Positions 1 to 7,120 of a stretch of 20,277 bases of DNA are shown piece after piece (position 1 is the first letter of the stretch; each line of letters begins with the position of its first letter). Below the pieces are notes generated by a model, which saw only the letters and a program-made list of their open reading frames with translations, searched no databases and was not told where the DNA came from. This DNA comes from Pseudomonadota bacterium (GTDB taxonomy: Bacteria > Pseudomonadota > Alphaproteobacteria > Rhizobiales > Beijerinckiaceae): contig JAKANG010000001.1 in the NCBI GenBank assembly GCA_021812505.1, positions 1 through 20,277 on the forward strand, given 5' to 3'. Position numbers and translations under genes: made by a program.

Positions 1-503
1 AAGGCGATCCGCACGACCTGATCGATTGGCGGGGGCGGAGTCTCATCCTGGTGGGTCAGGAACTTGTTGATTTCGTCGGAAAGAATCTGCTGGGCGTAGC
101 CGGAGCCAATTCCCGCCTGCATCGACGCCGTGGCGTCGACATTGACCTGAAGCGCGGGCCGGCGCCCAGCGAGCAGATCGCGCTCGAAATGCGGTGGGAT
201 GTCAATGATGAACGTATAGGTCCCGGTGTTCATCAGGCGGTCAATATCGCCTTGCCCGACCGGGACGGCGGGCAGGAAATAAGGCGGGAGGAACGCCCGC
301 ACGAGGCGCGCGGACAGCTCCGAATGATCCTCGTCGACATAGGCGATCGAGGCGTTATGAAGCTCCTGCATATTGCTTTGCGCCTGGGCGATGATCGCCA
401 GCGAAAAGGAATAGACCACCAGACCGAGCAGCACCCAGTCGCGGAAAAAGCTGCGCAGCTCTTTCGTCCCCAGCCAGAAGATATTGCTCAGGGTCTGCAT
501 CAT
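1..503 (-). CDS. yhhJ: ABC-2 type transporter permease, YhhJ-like (C-terminus cut by window edge)
   Basis: This is an inner-membrane permease of the ABC2_membrane_3 type, expected to work with the ATPase encoded upstream and the periplasmic adaptor. About 167 N-terminal residues are visible; the frame stays open to the window edge. Visible features are an N-terminal KELRSFFRD segment, one transmembrane helix at about residues 23-41, and the start of the large periplasmic loop containing YTFIIDIPPHFERDLLAGR and QVNVDATASMQAG. As I recall E. coli YhhJ, these match it closely. The start is the first of two adjacent ATG codons (503-501), preceded by AGGAGA. It overlaps the rbbA stop by 4 nt (ATGA), implying translational coupling. 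The substrate is unknown. The membrane-spanning C-terminal half lies outside the window. Confidence 0.9.
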   Translation of the reverse strand, partial: MMQTLSNIFWLGTKELRSFFRDWVLLGLVVYSFSLAIIAQAQSNMQELHNASIAYVDEDHSELSARLVRAFLPPYFLPAVPVGQGDIDRLMNTGTYTFIIDIPPHFERDLLAGRRPALQVNVDATASMQAGIGSGYAQQILSDEINKFLTHQDETPPPPIDQVVRIA

Positions 504-3229
504 TTCTCCTGTTTTCTCAGGAGCAGAAGGCTGCTCACGATCAGCGCCGGCGCAAAGAGCGACAGGATCGCGAGATCGCGAGTGAGATCGGCGAAATGGA
601 GGCCCTTGGTGAAGGCGCCGACCGAGATCGGCAGGAAATAGGTCATGGGGAACAGCGCCCCCAGCACCCTGCCAAAACCGGTGATCGAGGACGCGGGCGT
701 GGACATGCCGGAAAACATGGTTGCGGGCAGGATGGTCAGGATTACCGTGCCAAACAAGGCCGCGATCTGTGTCGAGGTGAAGGCCGACACCACCATGCCG
801 AAAGCCGTCGTCGCCATGACATAGACGATCGCGCCAAGCGTCAGAATGCCGAAGCCGCCCTTGAGCGGCACCTGAAAAATGAAGATCGCCATCAGGAACA
901 TGACGAGGAAATTGACGAAGGCCAGGACGACATAGGGCAATTGCTTGCCCAGCAGGAATTCGAGCCGCGTCACCGGCGTCACATAGAGATTGGTGATCGA
1001 GCCGAGCTCCTTCTCGCGCACGATGGCGAGCGCCATCAGAATGGCCGGAATGAGCGCGAGCTGCAACGCGATGGCGCCCGGAACCATCGCATAGATGGAA
1101 TCGAAATCCTGATTGTAGCGGAAGCGCGTCTCGATATCGGCCGCCGGCGCGTCGCTTCCCTCCGGCAGGCCGCGAATGGCCGGATCGGCGAGGAATTGCT
1201 GGTGGACGCCTTCGAGATAGCCGTGGATCGTTTCGGCGCGGAATGGCATGGCGCCGTCGATCCAGACCGACACCTCCGTCGGGCGCCCCCGCTTGATGTC
1301 GCGGCCGAAGCCGGGCGGAATTTCGACCGTCACCGTGACGGCGCCGCTTTTGAGCCGATTCTGCAAATCCTCGGCGTCGCGGATCGGCGGCTGCTCCAGA
1401 AAATAGGCCGAGCCCCGGATTTCGCTGGCATAGGCGCGGCTCAGGAAGGAATTGTCGCGGTCGAGCACCGCATAGGTCAGGGAATCAACGTCGGTTGTGA
1501 TGCCGAAACCCAGCACCAGCAGCAATACGGCCGGGCCGAGCAGGGCATAGCCGAGGCGGATGGAATCGCGCGACAGTTCCAGAATTTCGCGGATCGTATA
1601 AGCCATCATGCGGCGCAGGCTGAAGCCCGGATTGGCGGGCGGCGCCGCGGACGCGAAGAGCCTTGGCGCATCCGCCACCGCGCTCTCCGCCGAGCGCGCA
1701 CCGGCTCCCTCCAGAAACGAGATGAATGCGTCTTCGAGATTGGCCGCGCCCTTGGCCGCGACGAGATCGGCCGGCGCGCCGGTGGCGAGAATCCGCCCGG
1801 AATCCATCAGCGAAATGCGGTCGCAGCGCGCTGCCTCGTTCATGAAATGGGTCGAGATGAAAATGGTCACGCCCTGCCCGCGCGACAATTCGATGAGCAG
1901 GCGCCAGAACTCGTCGCGGGCGAGCGGATCGACGCCCGAGGTCGGCTCGTCGAGGATGAGCAGTTCGGGCTCGTGAACCAACGCCACAGCCAAGGCGAGA
2001 CGTTGCCGGACGCCAAGCGGCAGGTCGGCGGCGAGGGCGTCGCGATAATCGTCGAGGCCGAATCGCTCGGTCAGCGCGGCGATCCGGGCGCGGGCTTCCG
2101 GTCGCGGCAGATGAAAAAGGCGGGCGTGAAGATCGAGGTTCTGCGCGACAGTCAGCTCGGTATAGAGCGAAAAGCTCTGGGACATGTAACCGACGCGCCG
2201 ACGCGACTCCATGCCGCCGGCCTCCATGGTCTGGCCGAAAAGCCGCGCCGCTCCCTCACTCGCGGGCAGCAGGCCGGTGAGCATTTTCATGGTCGTGGTC
2301 TTGCCGCAGCCGTTGGAGCCGAGAAACCCGAAAATCTCGCCGCGCCCAATATCGAGATCGACATGATCGACCGCCGTGAAATCGCCGAAACGGCGGGTCA
2401 GGCCGCGCGCCGAGATCACCGGCCCATCGCCGTCGCCTCGGCGCGGCGGGATGTCGAGTTTTCGGGCCTGCGCCCTCTCTTCCGCCGGCAGCAAGGCGAC
2501 GAAAGCCTCCTCGATGCTCGTCGCGCCCGCCCGCGCCTTGACGTCGGCCGGCGCGCCCGCGGCGAGGATTTTCCCGGCATGCAGCACGATGAGGAAATCA
2601 AACCGCTCGGCCTCCTCCATATAAGCGGTCGCGACCAGAACGCTCATGGGTATGGCGGCGCGTCGCCTCATCCGGTCCACCAGCTCCCAGAACTGCCGGC
2701 GCGACAACGGATCGACGCCGGTCGTCGGCTCGTCGAGGATCAGCAGTTCGGGATCGTGGATCAGAGCGCAACACAGGCCGAGCTTCTGTTTCATGCCGCC
2801 GGATAATTTGTTGGCCGGGCGGTCGGCGAAGGGCGCGAGGCCGACGTCGCGCATGAGTTGCGCGGCGCGGGCCGCCCCCTCCGCCCGGCCCTGTCCGTAA
2901 AGCCGGGAGAAGAAGCGGATGTTTTCCGCGACCGTCAGATCGGGATAGAGATTCTTGCCGAGGCCCTGCGGCATATAGGCGATGCGATGGCAGGCCTCCC
3001 TCCGGAAGTCCGCGTCCGCGATATCGCCGTCGAGAACCTCGACGCCGCCGTCCTGCAGCGCCTTGGCGCCCGCGATCAGGCCGAGCAGCGTCGATTTGCC
3101 GACGCCGTCCGGCCCGACCAGCCCAACCATGCAGCCGGCGGGAAGGTCGAGCGACAAGCCGTCGAGCGCGAGCGTCTTGCCATAGGCGTGACGCAGATGG
3201 CGCAGGCGGACGGCCGGGTCCGCTTTCAT
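500..3229 (-). CDS. rbbA: Fused ABC transporter, two ATPase domains plus ABC-2 permease (RbbA-like)
   Basis: The protein has 909 aa, against about 911 for E. coli RbbA (YhiH). The first ATPase domain has Walker A GPDGVGKST (39-47), signature LSGGM (142-146) and Walker B LLILDE (162-167). Its H-loop reads VATAYMEEA, so Ala202 stands where the switch histidine should be. The second domain has Walker A GSNGCGKT (304-311), a degenerate signature LPLGVRQ, an intact Walker B and an intact H-loop histidine (ISTHFM). The last 390 or so residues form an ABC-2 permease: one helix near 555-577, a periplasmic domain, then about five helices. E. coli RbbA was reported as a ribosome-associated ATPase, but the flanking adaptor and permease genes point to export. 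It overlaps both neighbours by 4 nt. Identification is confident; substrate is unknown. Confidence 0.95.
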   Translation of the reverse strand: MKADPAVRLRHLRHAYGKTLALDGLSLDLPAGCMVGLVGPDGVGKSTLLGLIAGAKALQDGGVEVLDGDIADADFRREACHRIAYMPQGLGKNLYPDLTVAENIRFFSRLYGQGRAEGAARAAQLMRDVGLAPFADRPANKLSGGMKQKLGLCCALIHDPELLILDEPTTGVDPLSRRQFWELVDRMRRRAAIPMSVLVATAYMEEAERFDFLIVLHAGKILAAGAPADVKARAGATSIEEAFVALLPAEERAQARKLDIPPRRGDGDGPVISARGLTRRFGDFTAVDHVDLDIGRGEIFGFLGSNGCGKTTTMKMLTGLLPASEGAARLFGQTMEAGGMESRRRVGYMSQSFSLYTELTVAQNLDLHARLFHLPRPEARARIAALTERFGLDDYRDALAADLPLGVRQRLALAVALVHEPELLILDEPTSGVDPLARDEFWRLLIELSRGQGVTIFISTHFMNEAARCDRISLMDSGRILATGAPADLVAAKGAANLEDAFISFLEGAGARSAESAVADAPRLFASAAPPANPGFSLRRMMAYTIREILELSRDSIRLGYALLGPAVLLLVLGFGITTDVDSLTYAVLDRDNSFLSRAYASEIRGSAYFLEQPPIRDAEDLQNRLKSGAVTVTVEIPPGFGRDIKRGRPTEVSVWIDGAMPFRAETIHGYLEGVHQQFLADPAIRGLPEGSDAPAADIETRFRYNQDFDSIYAMVPGAIALQLALIPAILMALAIVREKELGSITNLYVTPVTRLEFLLGKQLPYVVLAFVNFLVMFLMAIFIFQVPLKGGFGILTLGAIVYVMATTAFGMVVSAFTSTQIAALFGTVILTILPATMFSGMSTPASSITGFGRVLGALFPMTYFLPISVGAFTKGLHFADLTRDLAILSLFAPALIVSSLLLLRKQEK

Positions 3230-4377
3230 TCCTTGTTTCCCTGGGTTTCGCGTCCCTGGAGCTGGGAGGGCCAGGGCTGGGCCGGATCCGTGTTCACATA
3301 GGCCATGCCAGGCAGGCCGCTGCGCACCGCGTCGGCATGGGCGCGGGCGAGGTCCGGATCGATCTTCACGCGGACCCGGAACATCAGCTTGTCGCGGTCA
3401 TTCCGGGTCTCGACCATTTTCGGCGTGAACTGCGCCTGGCTGGCGAGGTAGGAGACCTTCGACGGGATCGGGCGGTCAGGGAAAGCGTCGAGCACGATGC
3501 GCGCGTCGGCGCCGACCTTGACCTTGTCGGCGGCGAGCGTCGGCAGATAGACGTCCATATAGACATAGGCCGTGTCGAGCATGGTGAACACCTTGCCCCC
3601 GGCTGGCAGGACCTCGCCGACATTTGCGATTCGATATTCGATCCGCCCGTCTTTCGGCGCGACGAGCGTGTTGTCGTCGATATTGACCTGGGTCACCATG
3701 GCGTCATGCTGCGCCGCCTGAAGCGCTTTCTGCGCCTCGGTCACGCGATGATCGGCCGCCGTCTGAAGCGCGCGGGCGGAATCGAGGGCCTGCGTGCGCT
3801 GGTCATAGACCTCCTTGGTCGTCCAGCCTTGGGCAAGCAGGGTTTGCGCGCGGTCCATTTCCTGTTGGGCGAGGATAGTCGAGCTGCGCGCCTGTTCCAG
3901 CGAGGCCTGGGTCTCCTCCACGACCTTCTGCGCCTGCCCGGTCTGCGCCTGCTGCTTTTTCAAGGTCTGGGCGAGGTCGCGCGTGTCCATCACCGCCAGG
4001 ACCTGCCCCGCGACGACCTTGTCGCCTTCGTCGGCGCGCAATTCCGCGATCCGTCCGGCGAATTTGGTGTCGATGTCGATCGGATCGGCCTCCAGACGGC
4101 CGTTGCCATAGACGATCCAGGCGGGAATCGCGGGCGCGCGATGGGCCTGCCAGAACAGAAAGCCGATGCCGCCGCCGATCAGCGCGAGGACCGCCACGCG
4201 CCGCGTCCAGACCGTGCGCCGGCCGGGCGGATGGTGTTCGATGACCGGATGCGACGGCTGCGGTTTGACCGTCGCGGGAAGCTGGGCCGCCGCGGGTTCG
4301 ACCAACGGTTCGGCCTCGACCGCTGGATGTTTGTCATCGGTTCCGTTCACGGAGGAAACCTCGCATTTGACGCTCAT
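3226..4377 (-). CDS. yhiI: HlyD/EmrA-family membrane-fusion protein (YhiI-like periplasmic adaptor)
   Basis: This 383-residue adaptor would link the ABC permeases to the outer membrane or periplasm. It has a Pro/Glu-rich cytoplasmic N-terminus, one membrane anchor at about 61-77, a biotinyl-lipoyl half-motif (GNGRLEADPIDID then FAGRIAEL), a Gln/Ala-rich coiled-coil hairpin at about 135-225, the second lipoyl half (LVAPKDGRIEYRIANVGEVL) and a beta-barrel region with SQAQFTPKMVETRNDRDKLMF. The last motif is close to E. coli YhiI as I remember it. It is the first gene of the three-gene operon and overlaps rbbA by 4 nt. No good Shine-Dalgarno precedes the ATG at 4377; a perfect GCCTATAGGC palindrome lies there instead. 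The N-terminus is about 30-40 residues longer than E. coli YhiI, so the start is less certain than the identity. Confidence 0.92.
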   Translation of the reverse strand: MSVKCEVSSVNGTDDKHPAVEAEPLVEPAAAQLPATVKPQPSHPVIEHHPPGRRTVWTRRVAVLALIGGGIGFLFWQAHRAPAIPAWIVYGNGRLEADPIDIDTKFAGRIAELRADEGDKVVAGQVLAVMDTRDLAQTLKKQQAQTGQAQKVVEETQASLEQARSSTILAQQEMDRAQTLLAQGWTTKEVYDQRTQALDSARALQTAADHRVTEAQKALQAAQHDAMVTQVNIDDNTLVAPKDGRIEYRIANVGEVLPAGGKVFTMLDTAYVYMDVYLPTLAADKVKVGADARIVLDAFPDRPIPSKVSYLASQAQFTPKMVETRNDRDKLMFRVRVKIDPDLARAHADAVRSGLPGMAYVNTDPAQPWPSQLQGRETQGNKE

Positions 4378-4381
4378 GCGA

Positions 4382-4391
4382 GCCTATAGGC
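4382..4391 (-). promoter_or_regulatory. Possible -10 element / short palindrome directly upstream of yhiI
   Basis: GCCTATAGGC is a perfect 10-bp palindrome that begins 4 nt upstream of the yhiI ATG. On the minus strand it contains TATAGG, placed so that transcription could start at or very near the ATG (a leaderless mRNA). No convincing -35 hexamer lies at 16-18 nt. This is a weak call based on position and the missing Shine-Dalgarno. Confidence 0.25.
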
Positions 4392-4471
4392 GCATTCTCT
4401 CTACCGCCATGATCTGACGCTATTGCGGCGAAGCAATTTCCTTCAGCTTCGCCGGACGACCGGAGGACGCC

Positions 4472-4522
4472 GTGACGGACCCGCTGGACATCATCGACGA
4501 GCTCGCTTGGGCGTTGCGCTGA
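4472..4522 (+). other. Possible 16-codon minicistron (GTG start) between tetR and yhiI
   Basis: GGAGG lies six bases before a GTG codon that opens a 16-residue frame, VTDPLDIIDELAWALR, ending in TGA. It runs on the plus strand, opposite to both neighbours, inside the 160-nt gap between the tetR stop and the yhiI start. The frame is open further upstream to about 4418, so it could equally be the 3' remnant of a lost gene. An ATTGC/GCAAT inverted repeat (4422-4437) lies just upstream. A frame this short can occur by chance, and I assign no function. Confidence 0.2.
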
Positions 4523-4537
4523 CGCGACGATCGACGC

Positions 4538-5155
4538 TCAGCCTCCAGCCACGCGCTCCTTCAGGTAAAGGCGCGCCAGCGCCCGGATTTCCCGCAAGGC
4601 CGCCTCGCCCTCCCCCGCATTGGCCGCCGCCATCTTGAAGATCAGCTGCAGGAGCCCGGCCCTGGCGTCGGCTTCCTGCGCCGACAATTTCGGATTGATC
4701 GCGGCGACGGCCTCCGCGAGCCGGTTGCGCAAAGCCGCGCGCAACTGGCCCCGCTGCGCGCCGGCGACGCTGCGCGCCTCGATCAAAACGAGCGCCGCCG
4801 CGCGGTCCGGCGCCCAGGCCAGCGCGTGATCGACGAAAGAATCGGCGAAAGCTTCAAGCGGCAGGGTTCGGGCCTCGCGCGCGAGCGCCGCGAGCTCCTC
4901 GTCGACCCGCTCCTTGAAACGTCCGAGCAGGGCGTCCGCGAGCGCATCCTTGGTCGGAAAGAAGCGGTAAAGCGAGCCGATCGCGGTCCTGGAGCGCGCC
5001 GCGACCTCGGTCATGGTCACCGCGTCATAGCCTTGGGCGGCGAAGAGCGCGCTGGCGGCCTCGAGAATCGCCGCGACCCGCAAATGGCCGCGCCGGCGCT
5101 TCGGCTCGGCGCCTTCCGCGATGGTTTCCGCGACCTGATTCTTCTGCTCCGACAT
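4538..5155 (-). CDS. TetR/AcrR-family transcriptional repressor
   Basis: This is a 205-residue one-component regulator. A helix-turn-helix at about residues 45-65 (VTMTEVAARSRTAIGSLYRFF), followed by PTKDALADALL, is the standard TetR N-terminal domain. It is preceded by a basic KRRRGH segment. The helical C-terminal part (about 80-200) is the ligand and dimer domain and gives no clue to the inducer. The chosen start is ATG at 5155, with AAGGG just upstream; an in-frame TTG at 5185 would add ten residues but lies inside the operator region. The gene is divergent from the yecD-like gene and lies 160 nt upstream of the efflux operon on the same strand. It could therefore control one or both. The paired palindromes in the divergent gap favour autoregulation plus control of yecD-abrB. 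Confidence 0.88.
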   Translation of the reverse strand: MSEQKNQVAETIAEGAEPKRRRGHLRVAAILEAASALFAAQGYDAVTMTEVAARSRTAIGSLYRFFPTKDALADALLGRFKERVDEELAALAREARTLPLEAFADSFVDHALAWAPDRAAALVLIEARSVAGAQRGQLRAALRNRLAEAVAAINPKLSAQEADARAGLLQLIFKMAAANAGEGEAALREIRALARLYLKERVAGG

Positions 5156-5165
5156 CGCCCTTGAC

Positions 5166-5211
5166 TTTTGCGAGGATATCCTCAACTTTCATTTTGCGAG
5201 GCAATCCTCGC
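5166..5211. promoter_or_regulatory. Tandem palindromic operator, probable TetR-family binding sites
   Basis: Two copies of the same box lie in the divergent gap. Box 1 (5166-5183) is TTTTGCGAGGATATCCTC, containing a perfect GAGGATATCCTC palindrome. Box 2 (5192-5211) is TTTTGCGAGGCAATCCTCGC, with arms GCGAGG and CCTCGC around a CAAT spacer. They repeat at a 26-bp interval. I see no copy upstream of yhiI. Position next to a tetR gene and dyad symmetry support an operator. The identity of the bound protein is inferred. Confidence 0.7.
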
Positions 5212-5259
5212 ATATTTTCACAACGATCGAAAGCCCGACCTTCCAGCCCGAGGCCCGCG

Positions 5260-5829
5260 ATGATCACGCTCGACCCGAAATCCGCCGCCCTGGTCCTGAT
5301 CGACCTGCAGAAAGGCATTCTCCAGACGCCGACCGCGCCCCATTCCGGCCCCGAGGTCGTTGGTCGCGCGAATTTGCTTGCCGCGCGGTTCCGCCACAAT
5401 GGCGCTCCGGTTTTTCCGGTTCGCGTCGCCTTTGCCCCGGATTTCGCCGACGCGCCGCGGCAGACGGTCGATGCGCCAACCCCGCTCCCGCCCGGAGGCC
5501 TGCCGGCTGGCTGGAGCGATCTGGCCGACGGCGTGGCGGCGCCGGGCGATATCGTGATCGCCAAGCGCCAATGGGGCGCTTTTTATGGCACGGAACTCGA
5601 ACTCCAGTTGCGCCGGCGCGGGATCAAGACTTTGGCGCTGGGCGGGGTCGCCACCAATTTCGGCGTCGAGTCGACGGCGCGCCAAGCCTGGGAGCTTGGG
5701 TTCGAACTGGTGATCGTCGAGGACGCCTGCGCCTCGCGCACCGCCGAGCTGCATGAATTTTCGATCCGGAACATTCTTCCGCGGCTCGCGCGGGTGGCGA
5801 CATGCGCCGATGTCGTGTTCGCGGCATGA
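5260..5829 (+). CDS. yecD: YecD-type isochorismatase-fold protein lacking the catalytic cysteine
   Basis: This 189-residue protein is of the isochorismatase-like hydrolase superfamily. Asp15 (VLIDLQKG) and Lys102 (IAKRQWGAFYG) of the usual Asp-Lys-Cys triad are present. The nucleophile position reads GGVATNFGVESTARQA, so Gly135 stands where cysteine is expected. As I recall, E. coli YecD has the same change (ATNIGVESTARNAWELGF or very similar) and shares the KRQWGAFYGT and EDAC segments, so this looks like a subfamily trait rather than a lesion. The in-frame region upstream (to 5161) lies in the operator; the ATG at 5260 is preceded by GAGG and starts the conserved domain. It overlaps the abrB-like gene by 4 nt. 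The reaction, if any, is unknown. Confidence 0.9.
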   Translation: MITLDPKSAALVLIDLQKGILQTPTAPHSGPEVVGRANLLAARFRHNGAPVFPVRVAFAPDFADAPRQTVDAPTPLPPGGLPAGWSDLADGVAAPGDIVIAKRQWGAFYGTELELQLRRRGIKTLALGGVATNFGVESTARQAWELGFELVIVEDACASRTAELHEFSIRNILPRLARVATCADVVFAA

Positions 5830-6938
5830 CATCCCCGCTGAAAGACTTCTCGTTTCGCGACAGAGGCCTCCCCGTCCAATGGACGGCGCTGCTTGCCCTC
5901 ACCGTGCTGCTCGGCGGGGCGCTAGCCCTTCTACGCCTGCCGGCGGGCCTCTTGTTGGGCGCCATTGTCGCCGCGGCGGCGCTTTCCGCCTTCGAGGCCC
6001 GCGTTCAAGTTTCGACCAACGCCTTCCTGATGGCTCAGGCGGTAATTGGCGGCATGATCGCGCAAAAGATGACGCCCGCGATCCTGCACGAAATGACGCG
6101 GGATTGGCCGCTGTTCCTCGCCGCCGCCTTTTCGGTGATCGCCGCGAGCGCCCTGTTCGGCTGGCTGCTCGCCAAATGGCGGCTGTTTCCGGGGACGACG
6201 GCCATCTGGGGCGCCCTGCCCGGCGCCGCCTCCGCCATGGTCGTCATGGCTGACGCCTATGGCGCCGACATGCGCCTCGTGGCCTTCATGCAATATTTGC
6301 GCGTCCTCCTCGTCGCGCTGGTCGCCAGCGTCATCGCGCGCCTCTGGGCGCCCGGCGCGGGCGCCGGCGCCGGGCCGTTGGACGGCTTTTTCGCTCCCGT
6401 CTCCTGGTCCGCCTTCGCCGCGACCCTCGCCATCCTGCTCGGCGCCGCCTTGCTCGCGCGGCGCCTGCGCGTTCCAGCCGGTCCCTTGTTGGCGCCGCTG
6501 TTCATCGGCGCCCTGTTGCAGGATTCCGGCCTCCTCACGCTTGAGCTGCCGCGCCCCTTCCTCGCCCTGAACTATGCCATTCTCGGCTGGTCCGTCGGGC
6601 AGAGGTTTGCGCGCCCGATTCTGCTGCATGCCCTGAAAACCCTGCCCACGACGCTCGCCTCGGTCGTTGCGCTGATCGCGCTTTGCGCCGGGCTTTCCGC
6701 CGCGCTGGCGACGATAACCCATATCGATCCGATGACCGCCTATCTCGCGATGAGCCCGGGCGGGATCGACGCTGTCGCCATCATCGCCGTTTCCGCCAAG
6801 CTCGATCTGCCTTTCGTGATGGCCTTGCAGACCGCGCGCGTGCTAATGGTCATCCTCATCGGCCCTGCCCTCGCGCGCTTCCTCTCCGGCGCAGCAAAGC
6901 CGGCCATGGCGCCCACGCAGGACCCGGTGATTGATTGA
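5826..6938 (+). CDS. AbrB-family integral membrane protein (PF05145-type, duplicated)
   Basis: This is a 370-residue, very hydrophobic protein with about ten predicted membrane segments. Two internal repeats carry the family pattern: GALPGAASAMVVMADAYGAD then QYLRVLL (about 129-162), and AMSPGGIDAVAIIAV then QTARVLMVIL (about 308-344), with equivalent arginines at 159 and 338. The family is often annotated as putative ammonia monooxygenase or AbrB regulator; neither name is a proven biochemical role, and a transporter is a reasonable guess from the topology. The start is taken as the ATG at 5826, which overlaps the upstream stop as ATGA; an ATG at 5802 is possible but lies well inside the upstream gene. 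There is no separate Shine-Dalgarno, consistent with translational coupling. Confidence 0.88.
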   Translation: MTSPLKDFSFRDRGLPVQWTALLALTVLLGGALALLRLPAGLLLGAIVAAAALSAFEARVQVSTNAFLMAQAVIGGMIAQKMTPAILHEMTRDWPLFLAAAFSVIAASALFGWLLAKWRLFPGTTAIWGALPGAASAMVVMADAYGADMRLVAFMQYLRVLLVALVASVIARLWAPGAGAGAGPLDGFFAPVSWSAFAATLAILLGAALLARRLRVPAGPLLAPLFIGALLQDSGLLTLELPRPFLALNYAILGWSVGQRFARPILLHALKTLPTTLASVVALIALCAGLSAALATITHIDPMTAYLAMSPGGIDAVAIIAVSAKLDLPFVMALQTARVLMVILIGPALARFLSGAAKPAMAPTQDPVID

Positions 6939-6983
6939 ACGGCCCGGATGTTGTTTAAGGACGCTTGGGCAGCGCGCCGAAAC

Positions 6984-7000
6984 AGCGGATTCCGCTTTTT
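6984..7000 (+). terminator. Weak candidate intrinsic terminator after the abrB-like gene
   Basis: AGCGG and CCGCT arms flank a 3-nt loop and are followed by TTTT, 45 nt after the abrB-like stop. The stem is only five pairs. An outer inverted repeat, GCAGCGC (6969-6975) with GCGCTGC (7009-7015), encloses it, so the region may fold as a larger structure. Confidence 0.4.
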
Positions 7001-7120
7001 CGCCGGGGGCGCTGCGCAACCCTGGAATGGACTGGCGCCACGGAATGGCCGCGATCAGCGAGCTTTGTGGCGCAACGGAATTTCGGCCAGCAACACAGCT
7101 CAGGCGGAGCAGGTTTTCAT

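Noticed and set aside
596..2806. A 736-codon open frame on the plus strand, antisense to rbbA
   Set aside because: The translation is rich in Arg, Gly, Glu and Asp with no family features; rbbA on the minus strand has clear ATPase motifs and coupled neighbours.
5156..5185. A TTG start adding ten residues to the TetR protein
   Set aside because: It would place the start codon inside operator box 1 and would need a rare TTG; the ATG at 5155 gives a normal TetR N-terminal arm.
6965..7120. An N-terminal extension of 52 codons on hpnJ
   Set aside because: The extension does not resemble the HpnJ family, overlaps inverted repeats that look regulatory, and the ATG at 7121 gives the family N-terminus.
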